DNA of 64,000 bases, taken from contig NZ_VORY01000009.1 of NCBI RefSeq assembly GCF_007997295.1, positions 1 through 64,000 on the forward strand. The letters run 5' to 3'. This DNA comes from Gillisia hiemivivida (lineage in GTDB: Bacteria > Bacteroidota > Bacteroidia > Flavobacteriales > Flavobacteriaceae). The stretch's first letter is position 1, and every line of letters begins with the position of its first letter. Below the pieces are notes generated by a model that had not been told where the DNA came from, searched no databases, and worked only from the letters and a program-made list of their open reading frames with translations. Shown here in pieces: positions 36,449-45,093 of this stretch. A program made the position numbers and the translations under genes.

Positions 36449-37765
36449 ATGAAAATTATAAATAAACTATTTGTTTTAATGGCCACCGGAATTTTTACTG
36501 TCTCTTGTGAGGTAGAAGAGTTTTCCGATTTGAATGGCCCTGAAGTAGACGCTCTGGTGGAAGACCTTGGCCGTGGAGACCTTCAGGATCTTGTAGGGGG
36601 AGTATTTTATTCTATGAGAGAAGGTTTAGGGAATTACTATGATGATGTAGGAGTTATAGGCCGGGAATTTTATCGTTTCTCAAGTTCAGATCCACGTCTT
36701 ACTGCAGATTTACTTGGAAGGGATAATGCGATTCTTGATAATAACACTTTTTATATCACTACCCCCTGGGCAGCCAGATACAGAACAGTAAAAAATGCAA
36801 ACATAATTCTTAATGCTTTAGAAAATTCTACTGCAGACTTTTCACCAGAAGAATTAAGTGCTACAAGAGGCTTTCTCAAAACCATAAAGGCTTATGAACT
36901 TTTGCTGAATTTGAACCTGACCTACGAGAATGGTATTCGCGTTGATGTTAATGATCCCAATAATTTAGGCCCTTTTGTTTCTTACACTGAAGGTTTAACG
37001 GCAATTAGAAACTTGATGGAGGAGGCTGCAACAGATCTTGTTTCAGGAGGAAACTCATTTCCTTTCAAAATGACAACAGGTTTTGCAGATTTTAATACGC
37101 CTGCTAAATTTCTCCAGGTGAACAAAGGCTTGTCTGCCAGAGTAGCAGCTTATCAAGGGGATTACCCTGCAGTGCTTAATTTTCTGGAAAGCTCATTTCT
37201 GGATCTCTCCGGTGATCTTGATACTGGAATTTATTATGTTTTTTCTGAAGATCAAACAGATTTAGCAAATCCGGTATTTTTTCCTGAAAATGCCTCAGCC
37301 GCAGGGGTGAGAATTGTTCAGCCTGGATTTATTGCTGACGCCGAAGCAGGCGATAGTAGAGTTGATGAGAAAACACGTCTTAGGGATGAAACGATCACTT
37401 TTGATGGACTTTCAGGAGATTATGATTTCTTCGTATACACTTCCAGAACAGATGATATTCCAATAATTAGAAATGCTGAATTGATCTTGCTTTATGCTGA
37501 AGCAAATATTTCAATAAACCCATCTGAAGCGGTAGAAGCTTTAAATGTAATTAGAAATTCTGCATCGCTCCCAGATTATTCAGGTCCTGTGACTCAGGCG
37601 GCGCTTGTTACTGAAATGCTGAAGCAAAGAAGGTATGAATTATATGGGGAAGGTCACAGATGGATAGATGCAAGAAGGTTCGATATCCTAAACACATTAC
37701 CTATCGACAGGCCTGGGGATGATGTGTTCACTCAATTCCCTATTCCGCTTACAGAGAATCAATAA
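36449..37765 (+). CDS. SusD/RagB family nutrient-binding lipoprotein
   Basis: This surface lipoprotein caps the SusC barrel. The 438 residues have a lipobox in FTVSCEVEEF (Cys20). It contains TPR-like SusD helices and the C-terminal RagB/SusD signature RNAELILLYAEANI plus RRYELYGEGHRWIDARRFDIL. It starts 10 bp after the susC-like gene and is followed by a strong terminator, so the pair stands alone. Confidence 0.94.
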   Translation: MKIINKLFVLMATGIFTVSCEVEEFSDLNGPEVDALVEDLGRGDLQDLVGGVFYSMREGLGNYYDDVGVIGREFYRFSSSDPRLTADLLGRDNAILDNNTFYITTPWAARYRTVKNANIILNALENSTADFSPEELSATRGFLKTIKAYELLLNLNLTYENGIRVDVNDPNNLGPFVSYTEGLTAIRNLMEEAATDLVSGGNSFPFKMTTGFADFNTPAKFLQVNKGLSARVAAYQGDYPAVLNFLESSFLDLSGDLDTGIYYVFSEDQTDLANPVFFPENASAAGVRIVQPGFIADAEAGDSRVDEKTRLRDETITFDGLSGDYDFFVYTSRTDDIPIIRNAELILLYAEANISINPSEAVEALNVIRNSASLPDYSGPVTQAALVTEMLKQRRYELYGEGHRWIDARRFDILNTLPIDRPGDDVFTQFPIPLTENQ

Positions 37766-37784
37766 AACTTAATTAATATTTTTT

Positions 37785-37826
37785 AAAAGGCCTGAAATGT
37801 GGATTTCTCACGTTTCAGGCCTTTTC
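37785..37826 (+). terminator. Intrinsic terminator after the SusC/SusD pair
   Basis: The arms AAAAGGCCTGAAATGTG and CACGTTTCAGGCCTTTT (one G-T pair) form a long stem ending in T residues, 20 bp after the susD-like stop. Confidence 0.92.
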
Positions 37827-37899
37827 TTATTTTCCCTTCTCACCTAGGTGGTTTTTATAGTACTTTCGCGAGCTATAATTTTAATTTATTCCTTACCAA

Positions 37900-38808
37900 A
37901 TGCCGTCTAAAAACCTTAAATGGATCTATCTTATCTTATTATCCCTGGTATGGGGAAGTTCCTTTATTCTTATTAAAAAAGGGCTTATTGGTCTTAGTGC
38001 TTTGCAGCTAGGATCGTTCAGGATAATTTTTGCTTCTTTGTTTTTAATCCTGATTGGTTTTAAAAGCATAAGTAAGCTTACACTGGCACAATGGAAATGG
38101 ATCTCTATTTCTGCTTTTATAGGTTCCTTCTTTCCAGTTTATCTTTTTGCTTATGCAGAAACCGAAATCGATAGCGCAGTGGCATCTATTTTAAATGCGA
38201 CTACTCCATTAATGACCTTGCTTTTTGGAGTGTTATTCTTTAAAATGGCCTTATCTCAAAATAAAGTATTAGGAGTGGTAATAGGGCTAATTGGGACTTT
38301 AGGACTGATTTTTAGCGGAGCACAAGTAAATCCAGATCAAAATTATTTTTACTCAGTTTTGGTTATAATAGCAGCAGCCTGTTACGCAATTAATGTGAAT
38401 ATTATAAAGCGATATATGCACGATATTTCTGCATTGGGAATCACAGCTGGGAATTTTTTGGTGTTGCTTGGACCCTCTTTTATGGTATTGTTCTTAACAG
38501 GGTTTTCTTTTGAAAACATCCTGAATGACGAAATTGTATCTACCTCCATTATTTATGTGCTTATTTTAGGAGTTATAGGAACTGGAATTGCAATGGTGAT
38601 TTTTAATAAACTTATACAGATCTCCGATCCCGTTTTTTCGACTTCTGTTACCTATACCATTCCGCTAGTGGCTCTAGGTTGGGGTTTTCTGGATGGAGAG
38701 GTGTTTAGTGTATTTCAATTAATTTCTATGCTAATCATTTTATTGGGTGTTTTTCTGGTAAATAGATCGAAGAATCTATATGCTAAAAACAAAAAAGCCG
38801 ACCAATAA
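37900..38808 (+). CDS. EamA/DMT family transporter
   Basis: This 302-residue inner-membrane protein has ten predicted helices arranged as two EamA repeats (about 8-135 and 148-290). LVWGSSFILIKKGL near the start and LNATTPLMTLLFGVLFF in the first repeat are typical. Family members export metabolites or amino acids, and the substrate cannot be inferred. It converges on an M16 gene with a shared terminator overlapping its stop. Confidence 0.9.
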   Translation: MPSKNLKWIYLILLSLVWGSSFILIKKGLIGLSALQLGSFRIIFASLFLILIGFKSISKLTLAQWKWISISAFIGSFFPVYLFAYAETEIDSAVASILNATTPLMTLLFGVLFFKMALSQNKVLGVVIGLIGTLGLIFSGAQVNPDQNYFYSVLVIIAAACYAINVNIIKRYMHDISALGITAGNFLVLLGPSFMVLFLTGFSFENILNDEIVSTSIIYVLILGVIGTGIAMVIFNKLIQISDPVFSTSVTYTIPLVALGWGFLDGEVFSVFQLISMLIILLGVFLVNRSKNLYAKNKKADQ

Positions 38809-38822
38809 TGGCCGGCTCTTTC
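38790..38822. terminator. Bidirectional terminator between the DMT and M16 genes
   Basis: A hairpin (AGCCGACC / GGCCGGCT around AATAAT) carries an A run on its left and CTTT on its right. The T run is better on the minus strand, serving the M16 gene. It overlaps the last codons of the DMT gene. Confidence 0.8.
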
Positions 38823-38838
38823 AACATTAATAAAAAGA

Positions 38839-40908
38839 TTATTCCATAAAATCCTCGTCAGATACTCCTTCATTCACTTTAATGGCAGATACCTTAAATT
38901 CGAATGTTTGAGGTCCCATTGACTGAGATACGGTAAATGGAAATTTAATTCCGTTCACTTCCTGATAATCACTAAATCCAGTAGGAACACTGATAGTTTG
39001 ACCTCCTTGAGATACTGTTTTAACAGATTTTACTTTCAATCCAGTCTCTACATCGTAGAAATTTGTTGTGTCTTCAGAAATTGCCACTTTATAAGCATCT
39101 TTCCCGTCTACAGCTTCTATTCCCATAATTTTTGCATCTGTTGCAGTAAGTTCTGGAAAAGGGTTTGCATCTGATTTAGCAGCAACTATTTGCTCATCTG
39201 TATAGTCGATCTTTTGGCCTTGAGCAACCATAAATCCAGTTTTTCCATTAAAGATTTGCTTGCTAAGAACTTTGCCTCCCATTGCTACAGATGTAGAAGA
39301 TTTCCCACTTGAAGTTGTTTTCATTTCAAGATCTAATTTTTGACCTTGAATCTCCGCCTGAGCCATCATCATAACACTCTCTGCAGCAGATACTGCTTCT
39401 TTTCCGCCAATAGCTTGAATATACTTATCTAAGATGGATTTTGAAGTTACCGAGGCGTCTACTGTTTTATTGAATTCTGGCTTATCTACTTTATTTCCTT
39501 CTTTATCAAAATAAACAACTGGGATTTTCTTTCCATTATAATTTATTTTTTCTAAATTTTCTACAACATCACTTCCTTTACCAACAACTACGATTCTAGA
39601 ATTATCTGCAAGGAAATATTTCTTAGCAACTCGTTGTACATCTTCTGGAGTTACTGCATTAATGTTTTTTAAATAATCTTCATAAAAGTCGTCATCAAGA
39701 TCTTCAGTTTCTACATCTAAAGCCAATCTTGCAATAGTAGCAGGCTGCTCCAAAGATAATACGAAATCTCCTGTATACTTAGCTTTTGCATTAGCTAGCT
39801 CTTTGTCTGAAACCTTTTCGTTTCTGATTTTGTAAATTTCATCTAAAAAAGCAACAACAGAACTATCTGTTACTGCATTCCTAACACTAGCACTTGCAAC
39901 AAATGTGGCAGCACCATATTTATCGTTACCAGTTCTTGAATATGCTCCGTATGTATAACCTTTGTCTTCTCTCAAATTTAAAAACAAACGAGCCTCTCCA
40001 CCGCCACCAAGAATTTTATTAGCTACTAAAACAGGAAAATAATCTTTATCTTTTTGTTTTAGATTTATGGTGTTTACTAAAGAGATCTCACTCTGTACAG
40101 CGTTAGCCATATCAACGAACTGAATTTCAGTTTGATCTAGATTTGTAACTGCTGGCATTTTATATTCTGGCAATTCGCTTTTCTTCCAGTTAGAAAAATT
40201 TTCTTTTACCATTTTTTTTACATTATCATAATCTACATCTCCAACAATAACTAAATATGCATTTTGAGGAACGAAATAAGTTTCGTAAAAAGATTGTGCA
40301 TCTGCCAAAGTTAATTTCTCTACAGTTGCTTCTGTAGCAAATTCTCCATAAGGATGATTTTTCCCATATGCCAAGGCAGATCTTACTCTACCCGCATTAT
40401 AAGCTACATTTTTCTCTTGAGATTTTAAACCTTCGATTTCACGATCTTTTACCTTGGTAAATTCCGCTTCAGTAAATTTTGGATTTAGCGCTCCATCTGC
40501 CATTAGTTCTAAAACTTCTGGAAAATATTTTGATAGCGTATTGGCACTAGCTCCACTAGAATAAAAATTAAGACGAGCTCCCAAATAATCTACACGTTCG
40601 TTAAAATCGTCTTTAGACATATTTTGAGTACCAGTTCCAAGCAGTTGTCCTGTTAAACTAGAAACTCCAGCTTTATCATCTTCAAATATTGGTGGATTGT
40701 CTAAACTTAAAGACATAGATACTCTTGGAAGTTTGTGATTTTCAACAACCATTACTTTCAGACCATTGTCTAAAGTAAAGCTATCAGGTTCTTCTATGTT
40801 TATTTTTGGGGCAGGCCCTGCTTTTGGTTGCTTACTTCTATCTATCTGTGCAGTCACACTAAAAGAAAGAAACAATAAGGCTGCAAAAGCTATTATATTA
40901 TTTTTCAT
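38839..40908 (-). CDS. M16 family protein lacking the zinc motif
   Basis: This 689-residue secreted protein has a signal peptide (to about SVTAQ). It has the insulinase/M16 fold, but where active members have HxxEH it reads KAGVSSLTGQLLG, so it cannot bind zinc there. The second-half substrate-binding signature GGGGEARLFLNLREDKGYTYGAYSR is kept, as in the non-catalytic subunit of mitochondrial processing peptidase-type pairs. A C-terminal extension (about 490-689) resembles an outer-membrane lipoprotein-type beta domain. It follows a catalytic M16 gene by 19 bp and probably pairs with it. Confidence 0.9.
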   Translation of the reverse strand: MKNNIIAFAALLFLSFSVTAQIDRSKQPKAGPAPKINIEEPDSFTLDNGLKVMVVENHKLPRVSMSLSLDNPPIFEDDKAGVSSLTGQLLGTGTQNMSKDDFNERVDYLGARLNFYSSGASANTLSKYFPEVLELMADGALNPKFTEAEFTKVKDREIEGLKSQEKNVAYNAGRVRSALAYGKNHPYGEFATEATVEKLTLADAQSFYETYFVPQNAYLVIVGDVDYDNVKKMVKENFSNWKKSELPEYKMPAVTNLDQTEIQFVDMANAVQSEISLVNTINLKQKDKDYFPVLVANKILGGGGEARLFLNLREDKGYTYGAYSRTGNDKYGAATFVASASVRNAVTDSSVVAFLDEIYKIRNEKVSDKELANAKAKYTGDFVLSLEQPATIARLALDVETEDLDDDFYEDYLKNINAVTPEDVQRVAKKYFLADNSRIVVVGKGSDVVENLEKINYNGKKIPVVYFDKEGNKVDKPEFNKTVDASVTSKSILDKYIQAIGGKEAVSAAESVMMMAQAEIQGQKLDLEMKTTSSGKSSTSVAMGGKVLSKQIFNGKTGFMVAQGQKIDYTDEQIVAAKSDANPFPELTATDAKIMGIEAVDGKDAYKVAISEDTTNFYDVETGLKVKSVKTVSQGGQTISVPTGFSDYQEVNGIKFPFTVSQSMGPQTFEFKVSAIKVNEGVSDEDFME

Positions 40909-40927
40909 ATTAATCGTTTTATTAATT

Positions 40928-42253
40928 TTATTGTTTTGCTTCTTCGGCTTTAGGTAAATATTCTAAAACCACTCTTTGGTTAGGATTTAAATATTCGTTG
41001 GCAACTCTTTTAATATCCTCTCTAGTAATAGATCTGTAAATATTAATTTCTTCGTTTATTAAATCCGTGTTACCATATAATAAATAACTAGAAGCTAAAG
41101 AGTTTGCTATTCCAGCTACACTAGAATTAGAGTTCACATAATTGTTTTCAGCTTTATTCTGAAGTTTTTGAAAATTTTTTTCTGAAATTAAATCAGTTCT
41201 AATTTTCGCAATTTCTTCTTCCATTTCAGTGTTTAAGGTCTCAAGAGTAGTTTCTCCTTGTGGAATTGCAAATACTAAATACATTCCATAGTCTTCTTGT
41301 TCTAAATTGAAAGCTTGAACTGCAAGTGCTTGTTTCTGCTCATCAACTAATTTTTTGTAAAGTTTAGAACTATTACCATCACTTAAATAATTAGAAATCA
41401 TATTTAAAACATACGAATCTTTTTGAGTAAAGGCAGGTGTTCTATAACCTAGCACTGTTGCCGGTAACTGAATGTTGGCATCATAAGCTGTAGCATTAAT
41501 TTGCTGGGTAATAGGATCTTCTTTTGGAAAATCTCTAGTCACAGCTTCTCCTTTAGGAATTGGCCCAAAATAATCTTCGATCATTTTTTTTGTTTTGGAA
41601 ATATCTATATCTCCAGCAACTACTAAAACAGCATTGTTTGGAACATAATACTTATCAAAATATTGCTTAAACTCTTCCAAAGTAGAAGCATCTAGGTCTT
41701 CCATATAGCCAATATTTGGATCTTTATAAGGGTGGTTCACAAATAAATTTGACGAAACTGCCTGTAATAAGTTTCCATAAGGTGAATTATCTACACGTAA
41801 TCTTCTTTCTTCTTTTACAACTTCATTTTGCGTATCAACTCCTTTTTGTTTGATAATAGGGTGCATCATTCTTTCAGATTCCATCCAAAGTCCTAACTCC
41901 AGGTTGTTTGATGGAAAAATTTCGTAATAATAAGTTCTATCATTAGAGGTGTTTGCATTGTTGCTTCCTCCATTACTACTTACAATTTCAAACCATTTTC
42001 CATTTGGAATATTTTCGGTTCCTTCAAATAATAGGTGTTCAAAGAAATGGGCAAATCCTGTTTTGCCATTTTGTTGGTCTTTTCCACCCACATGGTACAT
42101 TACTGAAGTTGTAACCACAGGTGCGGTCTTATCTTGATGCAGGACAACGTGTAGGCCGTTATCTAGATCGTATTCTGTAAACTCAACTTCTTGTGCAAAT
42201 CCGGTTGCTCCCAGAAGCAGCGCACAGGCTGATAATTTAATTTTGTTGATCAT
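40928..42253 (-). CDS. M16 family zinc peptidase (catalytic subunit)
   Basis: ATG at 42253 gives MINKIKLSACALLLGATGFAQ, a clean signal peptide; an in-frame start 14 codons upstream would spoil it. The 441 residues contain the inverted zinc motif HFFEH (about 69-73) and a downstream Glu in VVKEERRLRVDNSPYG. It lies upstream of the zinc-less M16 gene and likely forms a catalytic/non-catalytic heterodimer in the periplasm that degrades peptides. Confidence 0.93.
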   Translation of the reverse strand: MINKIKLSACALLLGATGFAQEVEFTEYDLDNGLHVVLHQDKTAPVVTTSVMYHVGGKDQQNGKTGFAHFFEHLLFEGTENIPNGKWFEIVSSNGGSNNANTSNDRTYYYEIFPSNNLELGLWMESERMMHPIIKQKGVDTQNEVVKEERRLRVDNSPYGNLLQAVSSNLFVNHPYKDPNIGYMEDLDASTLEEFKQYFDKYYVPNNAVLVVAGDIDISKTKKMIEDYFGPIPKGEAVTRDFPKEDPITQQINATAYDANIQLPATVLGYRTPAFTQKDSYVLNMISNYLSDGNSSKLYKKLVDEQKQALAVQAFNLEQEDYGMYLVFAIPQGETTLETLNTEMEEEIAKIRTDLISEKNFQKLQNKAENNYVNSNSSVAGIANSLASSYLLYGNTDLINEEINIYRSITREDIKRVANEYLNPNQRVVLEYLPKAEEAKQ

Positions 42254-42446
42254 TTTTTTAATGGTTTTTATTAATGTGCAATATAAGTAGTGCAAATTGC
42301 AAAATTGTTACATTAATACCTATAAAATATCGCGGGTTATATTATGTTTAATAGAAAAATCTCACTAATTGTTAAAATTAACAGCTTTTTAGGGAGAATA
42401 CTGCCTGTTTTTTTGGAACTTTACTCCTATCATAAAAGAATTGAAT

Positions 42447-42911
42447 ATGAAAAAATATAAAATCCCTATTAAATACGGGATTGCAATTTCGGCAGGATTA
42501 ATTGCCTACTTTTTAGTGCTATCTCTATTTGATGCACATAAAAATCCATTTTTTAGCTTATTTAATGGTGTAATTATGGCTTTCGGAATGTATGAGGCCA
42601 TTAAAAATTATAGGCTAGAGAAAGGGTCTAAATTTAAATATCAAAAAGGATTTATGACCGGACTGCTTACCGGTTTTAACGCAACCATAATTTTCACTCT
42701 TTTCTTCGGAATTTATTCTACTGAATTGAATCCTGGTTTCCTTAACGAGCTACTTAATATGTGGCGTACCGATTACGATACAGGTGTGGGAATCATCTTA
42801 TTTGTTGTTGCAATAATGGGTATTGCCACAAGTTTTGTACTTACTTTGGCGTTTATGCAGCTCTTTAAAGACTCTTGGAACACTAAAGAGGCAAAAAAGC
42901 ACACTTATTGA
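42447..42911 (+). CDS. DUF4199 family membrane protein
   Basis: This 154-residue membrane protein starts at ATG 42447; a TTG two codons upstream is in frame but unneeded. Four hydrophobic segments (near 8-26, 36-50, 66-88 and 110-135) match the DUF4199 layout with NPFFSLFNGVIMAFGMYEAIKNYR. Function is unknown. It is divergent from the M16 pair and precedes rplU by 104 bp, but rplU has its own promoter. Confidence 0.8.
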   Translation: MKKYKIPIKYGIAISAGLIAYFLVLSLFDAHKNPFFSLFNGVIMAFGMYEAIKNYRLEKGSKFKYQKGFMTGLLTGFNATIIFTLFFGIYSTELNPGFLNELLNMWRTDYDTGVGIILFVVAIMGIATSFVLTLAFMQLFKDSWNTKEAKKHTY

Positions 42912-42925
42912 AATTAACCAAAGAC

Positions 42926-42956
42926 TTTGTGAATTAATTATTTAGAAGTATATTTG
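42926..42956 (+). promoter_or_regulatory. Promoter of rplU-rpmA
   Basis: TTTG (42926-42929), 19 nt, then TATATTTG (42949-42956) is one of the best full matches to the Bacteroidetes -33/-7 consensus in the window. It lies 60 nt before the L21 start. Confidence 0.82.
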
Positions 42957-42964
42957 CACCCGCT

Positions 42965-42978
42965 TGTGAAATTTCACA
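42965..42978 (+). promoter_or_regulatory. Palindrome in the rplU 5' leader
   Basis: TGTGAAATTTCACA is a perfect 14-bp palindrome just downstream of the expected transcription start. It could be an operator or, as RNA, a small hairpin involved in ribosomal-protein autoregulation. No function can be assigned from one copy. Confidence 0.45.
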
Positions 42979-43015
42979 GGTGGTTTATTTAAAATAATTA
43001 ATTAATAAATACGCT

Positions 43016-43723
43016 ATGTACGCAATTGTAGAGATAGCAGGGCAGCAATTTAAAGTTGCAAAAGACCAAAAAGTATTTGTAAACCGTTTAGCGGGAGAAG
43101 AAGGAGACAAAGTTTCTTTTGACAAAGTTCTTCTTTCAGGCGATGGTGACAATATTACTTTAGGCGCCCCAGCTATAGACGGAGCTTTGGTAGATGCTAA
43201 AATCACCAGACACGTTAAAGGAGACAAAGTTATTGTCTTTAAAAAGAAAAGAAGAAAAGGATACCGTGTGAAGAATGGTCACCGTCAATCCTTGACTGAA
43301 ATTTCTATTGTTGGAATAACACTTTCAGGCGGAAAGAAATCTTCTTCTGCTAAAGCCGAACCAAAGAAGGAAGCTTCAAAAGCTGATACTAAGGCAAAAG
43401 CAAAAAAGGAAGTTGAAGTAAGTGAAAATTTAGTAACTCGTGCTGAGCACAGAACTGAAGGAATGGAAATCAATATTGATAAAATTCTTCACAGTATAGG
43501 GACTGCTACTAAATCTGATGCTGATGACTTGAAAGAGATCAACGGAATTGGACCTGCTTACGAAACTAAATTAAACGAAATAGGTATTTATACTTATGAG
43601 CAAATTAGCAAGTTAAAAGCTGCCGATAGAGAAGAACTTTCTGCTATCGATGGTATTACTCGTGAGAAGATAGAATCTGAAGAATGGGTAAAACAAGCTA
43701 AAGAATTGCTTAAGAATAAATAA
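43016..43723 (+). CDS. rplU: 50S ribosomal protein L21 with C-terminal HhH extension
   Basis: Residues 1-101 are a normal bL21 (MYAIVEIAGQQFKVAKDQ, KKKRRKGYRVKNGHRQ). A Lys/Ala-rich linker (about 105-130) leads to a helix-hairpin-helix domain (about 165-235: LKEINGIGPAYETKLNEIGI, LSAIDGITREKI). The 235 residues are more than twice the usual length of about 100. The extension may be common in Flavobacteria, so I do not treat it as an assembly error. rpmA follows after 27 bp. Confidence 0.95.
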   Translation: MYAIVEIAGQQFKVAKDQKVFVNRLAGEEGDKVSFDKVLLSGDGDNITLGAPAIDGALVDAKITRHVKGDKVIVFKKKRRKGYRVKNGHRQSLTEISIVGITLSGGKKSSSAKAEPKKEASKADTKAKAKKEVEVSENLVTRAEHRTEGMEINIDKILHSIGTATKSDADDLKEINGIGPAYETKLNEIGIYTYEQISKLKAADREELSAIDGITREKIESEEWVKQAKELLKNK

Positions 43724-43750
43724 GAATACTAATTAGAAAAACTTTAAGCC

Positions 43751-44011
43751 ATGGCTCACAAAAAAGGTGTTGGTAGTTCCAAGAACGGTAGAGAATCCGA
43801 ATCAAAACGTTTAGGCGTTAAGATTTTTGGAGGTCAAGCCGCAACAGCAGGAAATATCATCGTTAGACAAAGAGGCTATACACACAATCCAGGTGAAAAT
43901 GTGTATGGAGGAAAAGATCATACTTTACACGCTAAAGTAGATGGTCTTGTAAAATTCACAAAAAAGAGAGACAACAAATCATACATTTCTATTGAACCGT
44001 TTGAAGTGTAG
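43751..44011 (+). CDS. rpmA: 50S ribosomal protein L27
   Basis: This 86-residue bL27 has [20 protein letters not shown] at the start and [15 protein letters not shown]. The N-terminus starts directly at the mature sequence, without the cleaved leader of Firmicutes L27. It is cotranscribed with rplU and followed by a terminator. Confidence 0.97.
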   Translation: MAHKKGVGSSKNGRESESKRLGVKIFGGQAATAGNIIVRQRGYTHNPGENVYGGKDHTLHAKVDGLVKFTKKRDNKSYISIEPFEV

Positions 44012-44035
44012 TTTTCTTTCTTTTAATATCTTATC

Positions 44036-44068
44036 AAACCCTTCAGAAGTTCTTTTGAAGGGTTTTTT
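44036..44068 (+). terminator. Intrinsic terminator of rplU-rpmA
   Basis: The arms AAACCCTTCA and TGAAGGGTTT flank a short loop and lead into a T run, 24 bp after rpmA. Confidence 0.88.
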
Positions 44069-44099
44069 ACGTAGATTGATATTCTAAATATTCCGGAAG

Positions 44100-44444
44100 A
44101 TGCAATATATTACCGTTTACAGAACCTTTGACAGTGGCGAATTATCTATTATCAGGCACCGTTTTGAAGATGAAGATTTAGATGTAAAGGTTCTTGATGA
44201 GACCACAAATTCTGCAGCCGGAATCGCCGGGATGGGTGCTAACGGGGTAAGGATTCAGGTAATTGAACCTCAGGTGCCTACGGCAAGGAAATTATTGAAA
44301 GAATTGGGTTTCACCGGGCTAACTATTAGTGACAGAAGTAAAGAACCTAAAAATCCTGCCAGAAAATGGATCGTTGTCCTTTTGGCTATCCTGATCTTAA
44401 TTCTGGTTTCATTCCTGATTATGTGGTTCATGAATCCTAATTGA
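44100..44444 (+). CDS. DUF2007 domain protein with C-terminal membrane helix
   Basis: This 114-residue protein has an N-terminal DUF2007 domain (TFDSGELSIIRHRFEDEDLDVKVLDE, about 8-33, to about residue 70). A basic linker and one hydrophobic helix (WIVVLLAILILILVSFLIMWF, about 89-109) make it a tail-anchored membrane protein. It is homologous in the domain only to the protein in the biotin cluster (13264-13680). Function is unknown. Confidence 0.8.
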   Translation: MQYITVYRTFDSGELSIIRHRFEDEDLDVKVLDETTNSAAGIAGMGANGVRIQVIEPQVPTARKLLKELGFTGLTISDRSKEPKNPARKWIVVLLAILILILVSFLIMWFMNPN

Positions 44445-44874
44445 TTTAAAGCAAAAAAGATTCCTTCGATGAAAATCAATAACAAATTGTCGATAAACAG
44501 GGAGGTTGTGGGCTTGCGGGTTAAATTCACTTATGTGATTTAAGGTATGAAAATGAAACTAAACCTAACATTCAAGTTGAAATTTTGAGAAGGGTCATTG
44601 AAATGATCATAATCCATTATAGGCACTCGAAATCATTGGGTCATATGAATGAAAACTATAAATCCTATTTTGCCATATATCGAAAAGTATAAAGGTTTTT
44701 AAGAAAGCTTTTTTGCTAAAAATAACACAAATAGTGACAGATAAGGAAGTGGATCGCAAATGTGATAATTCGTGGAAATGTAAACTATTTCTGTTAATCA
44801 CGGCTTCAATATTTGCATCTTTAGTTTCTTTTAGTTTCTTTTGTGTTCATATTAACTTTTAATTCTTATTTATT
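44445..44874. other. Intergenic region at the left edge of an accessory block
   Basis: This 430-bp stretch has no supported gene. A 55-codon open stretch (44525-44692) without an early start reads coding-like phrases (VEILRRVIEMIIIHYRH), which may be a relic. From about 44734 a GTG-started frame encodes a hydrophobic signal-like peptide (KCKLFLLITASIFASLVSF) that stops at TAA 44860-44862, just before the next ORF in the same frame. Confidence 0.5.
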
Positions 44875-45093
44875 ATGGCCAGCACATTTGTATTTGCGCT
44901 TTCTTCATTTACTTATGAGGATCCAGAGACCTACGACAATTGTGGCGCTTATTCTGTAGCAATGGCAAATAATGAGGATTCTAGCGATTCTCAGACTTAT
45001 TTTGAAGACATTGATTATTGGAATACTGCTTGCGAAGATGCCGGAGGTTGTCCGTGTACGATCTTAGATCCTGTTTATTTGTCTCCTAACTAG
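44875..45093 (+). CDS. Small acidic Cys-containing protein ahead of the GLPGLI gene
   Basis: This 72-residue product starts MASTFVFALSSFTYEDPE. It is very acidic and has four Cys (DNCGAY, NTACEDAGGCPC). It lacks a normal signal peptide. In the same frame a hydrophobic, signal-like stretch lies just upstream but is cut off by TAA at 44860-44862, so the gene may have lost its N-terminus. Its stop is immediately followed by the ATG of the GLPGLI gene. Small secreted proteins often accompany GLPGLI genes in Bacteroidetes (recollection). Function is unknown. Confidence 0.5.
   Translation: MASTFVFALSSFTYEDPETYDNCGAYSVAMANNEDSSDSQTYFEDIDYWNTACEDAGGCPCTILDPVYLSPN

Noticed and set aside
44525-44692. 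55-codon open stretch in the gap before the small Cys protein
   Set aside because: It has no start codon near its beginning and no recognisable family. Mentioned only as a possible relic.
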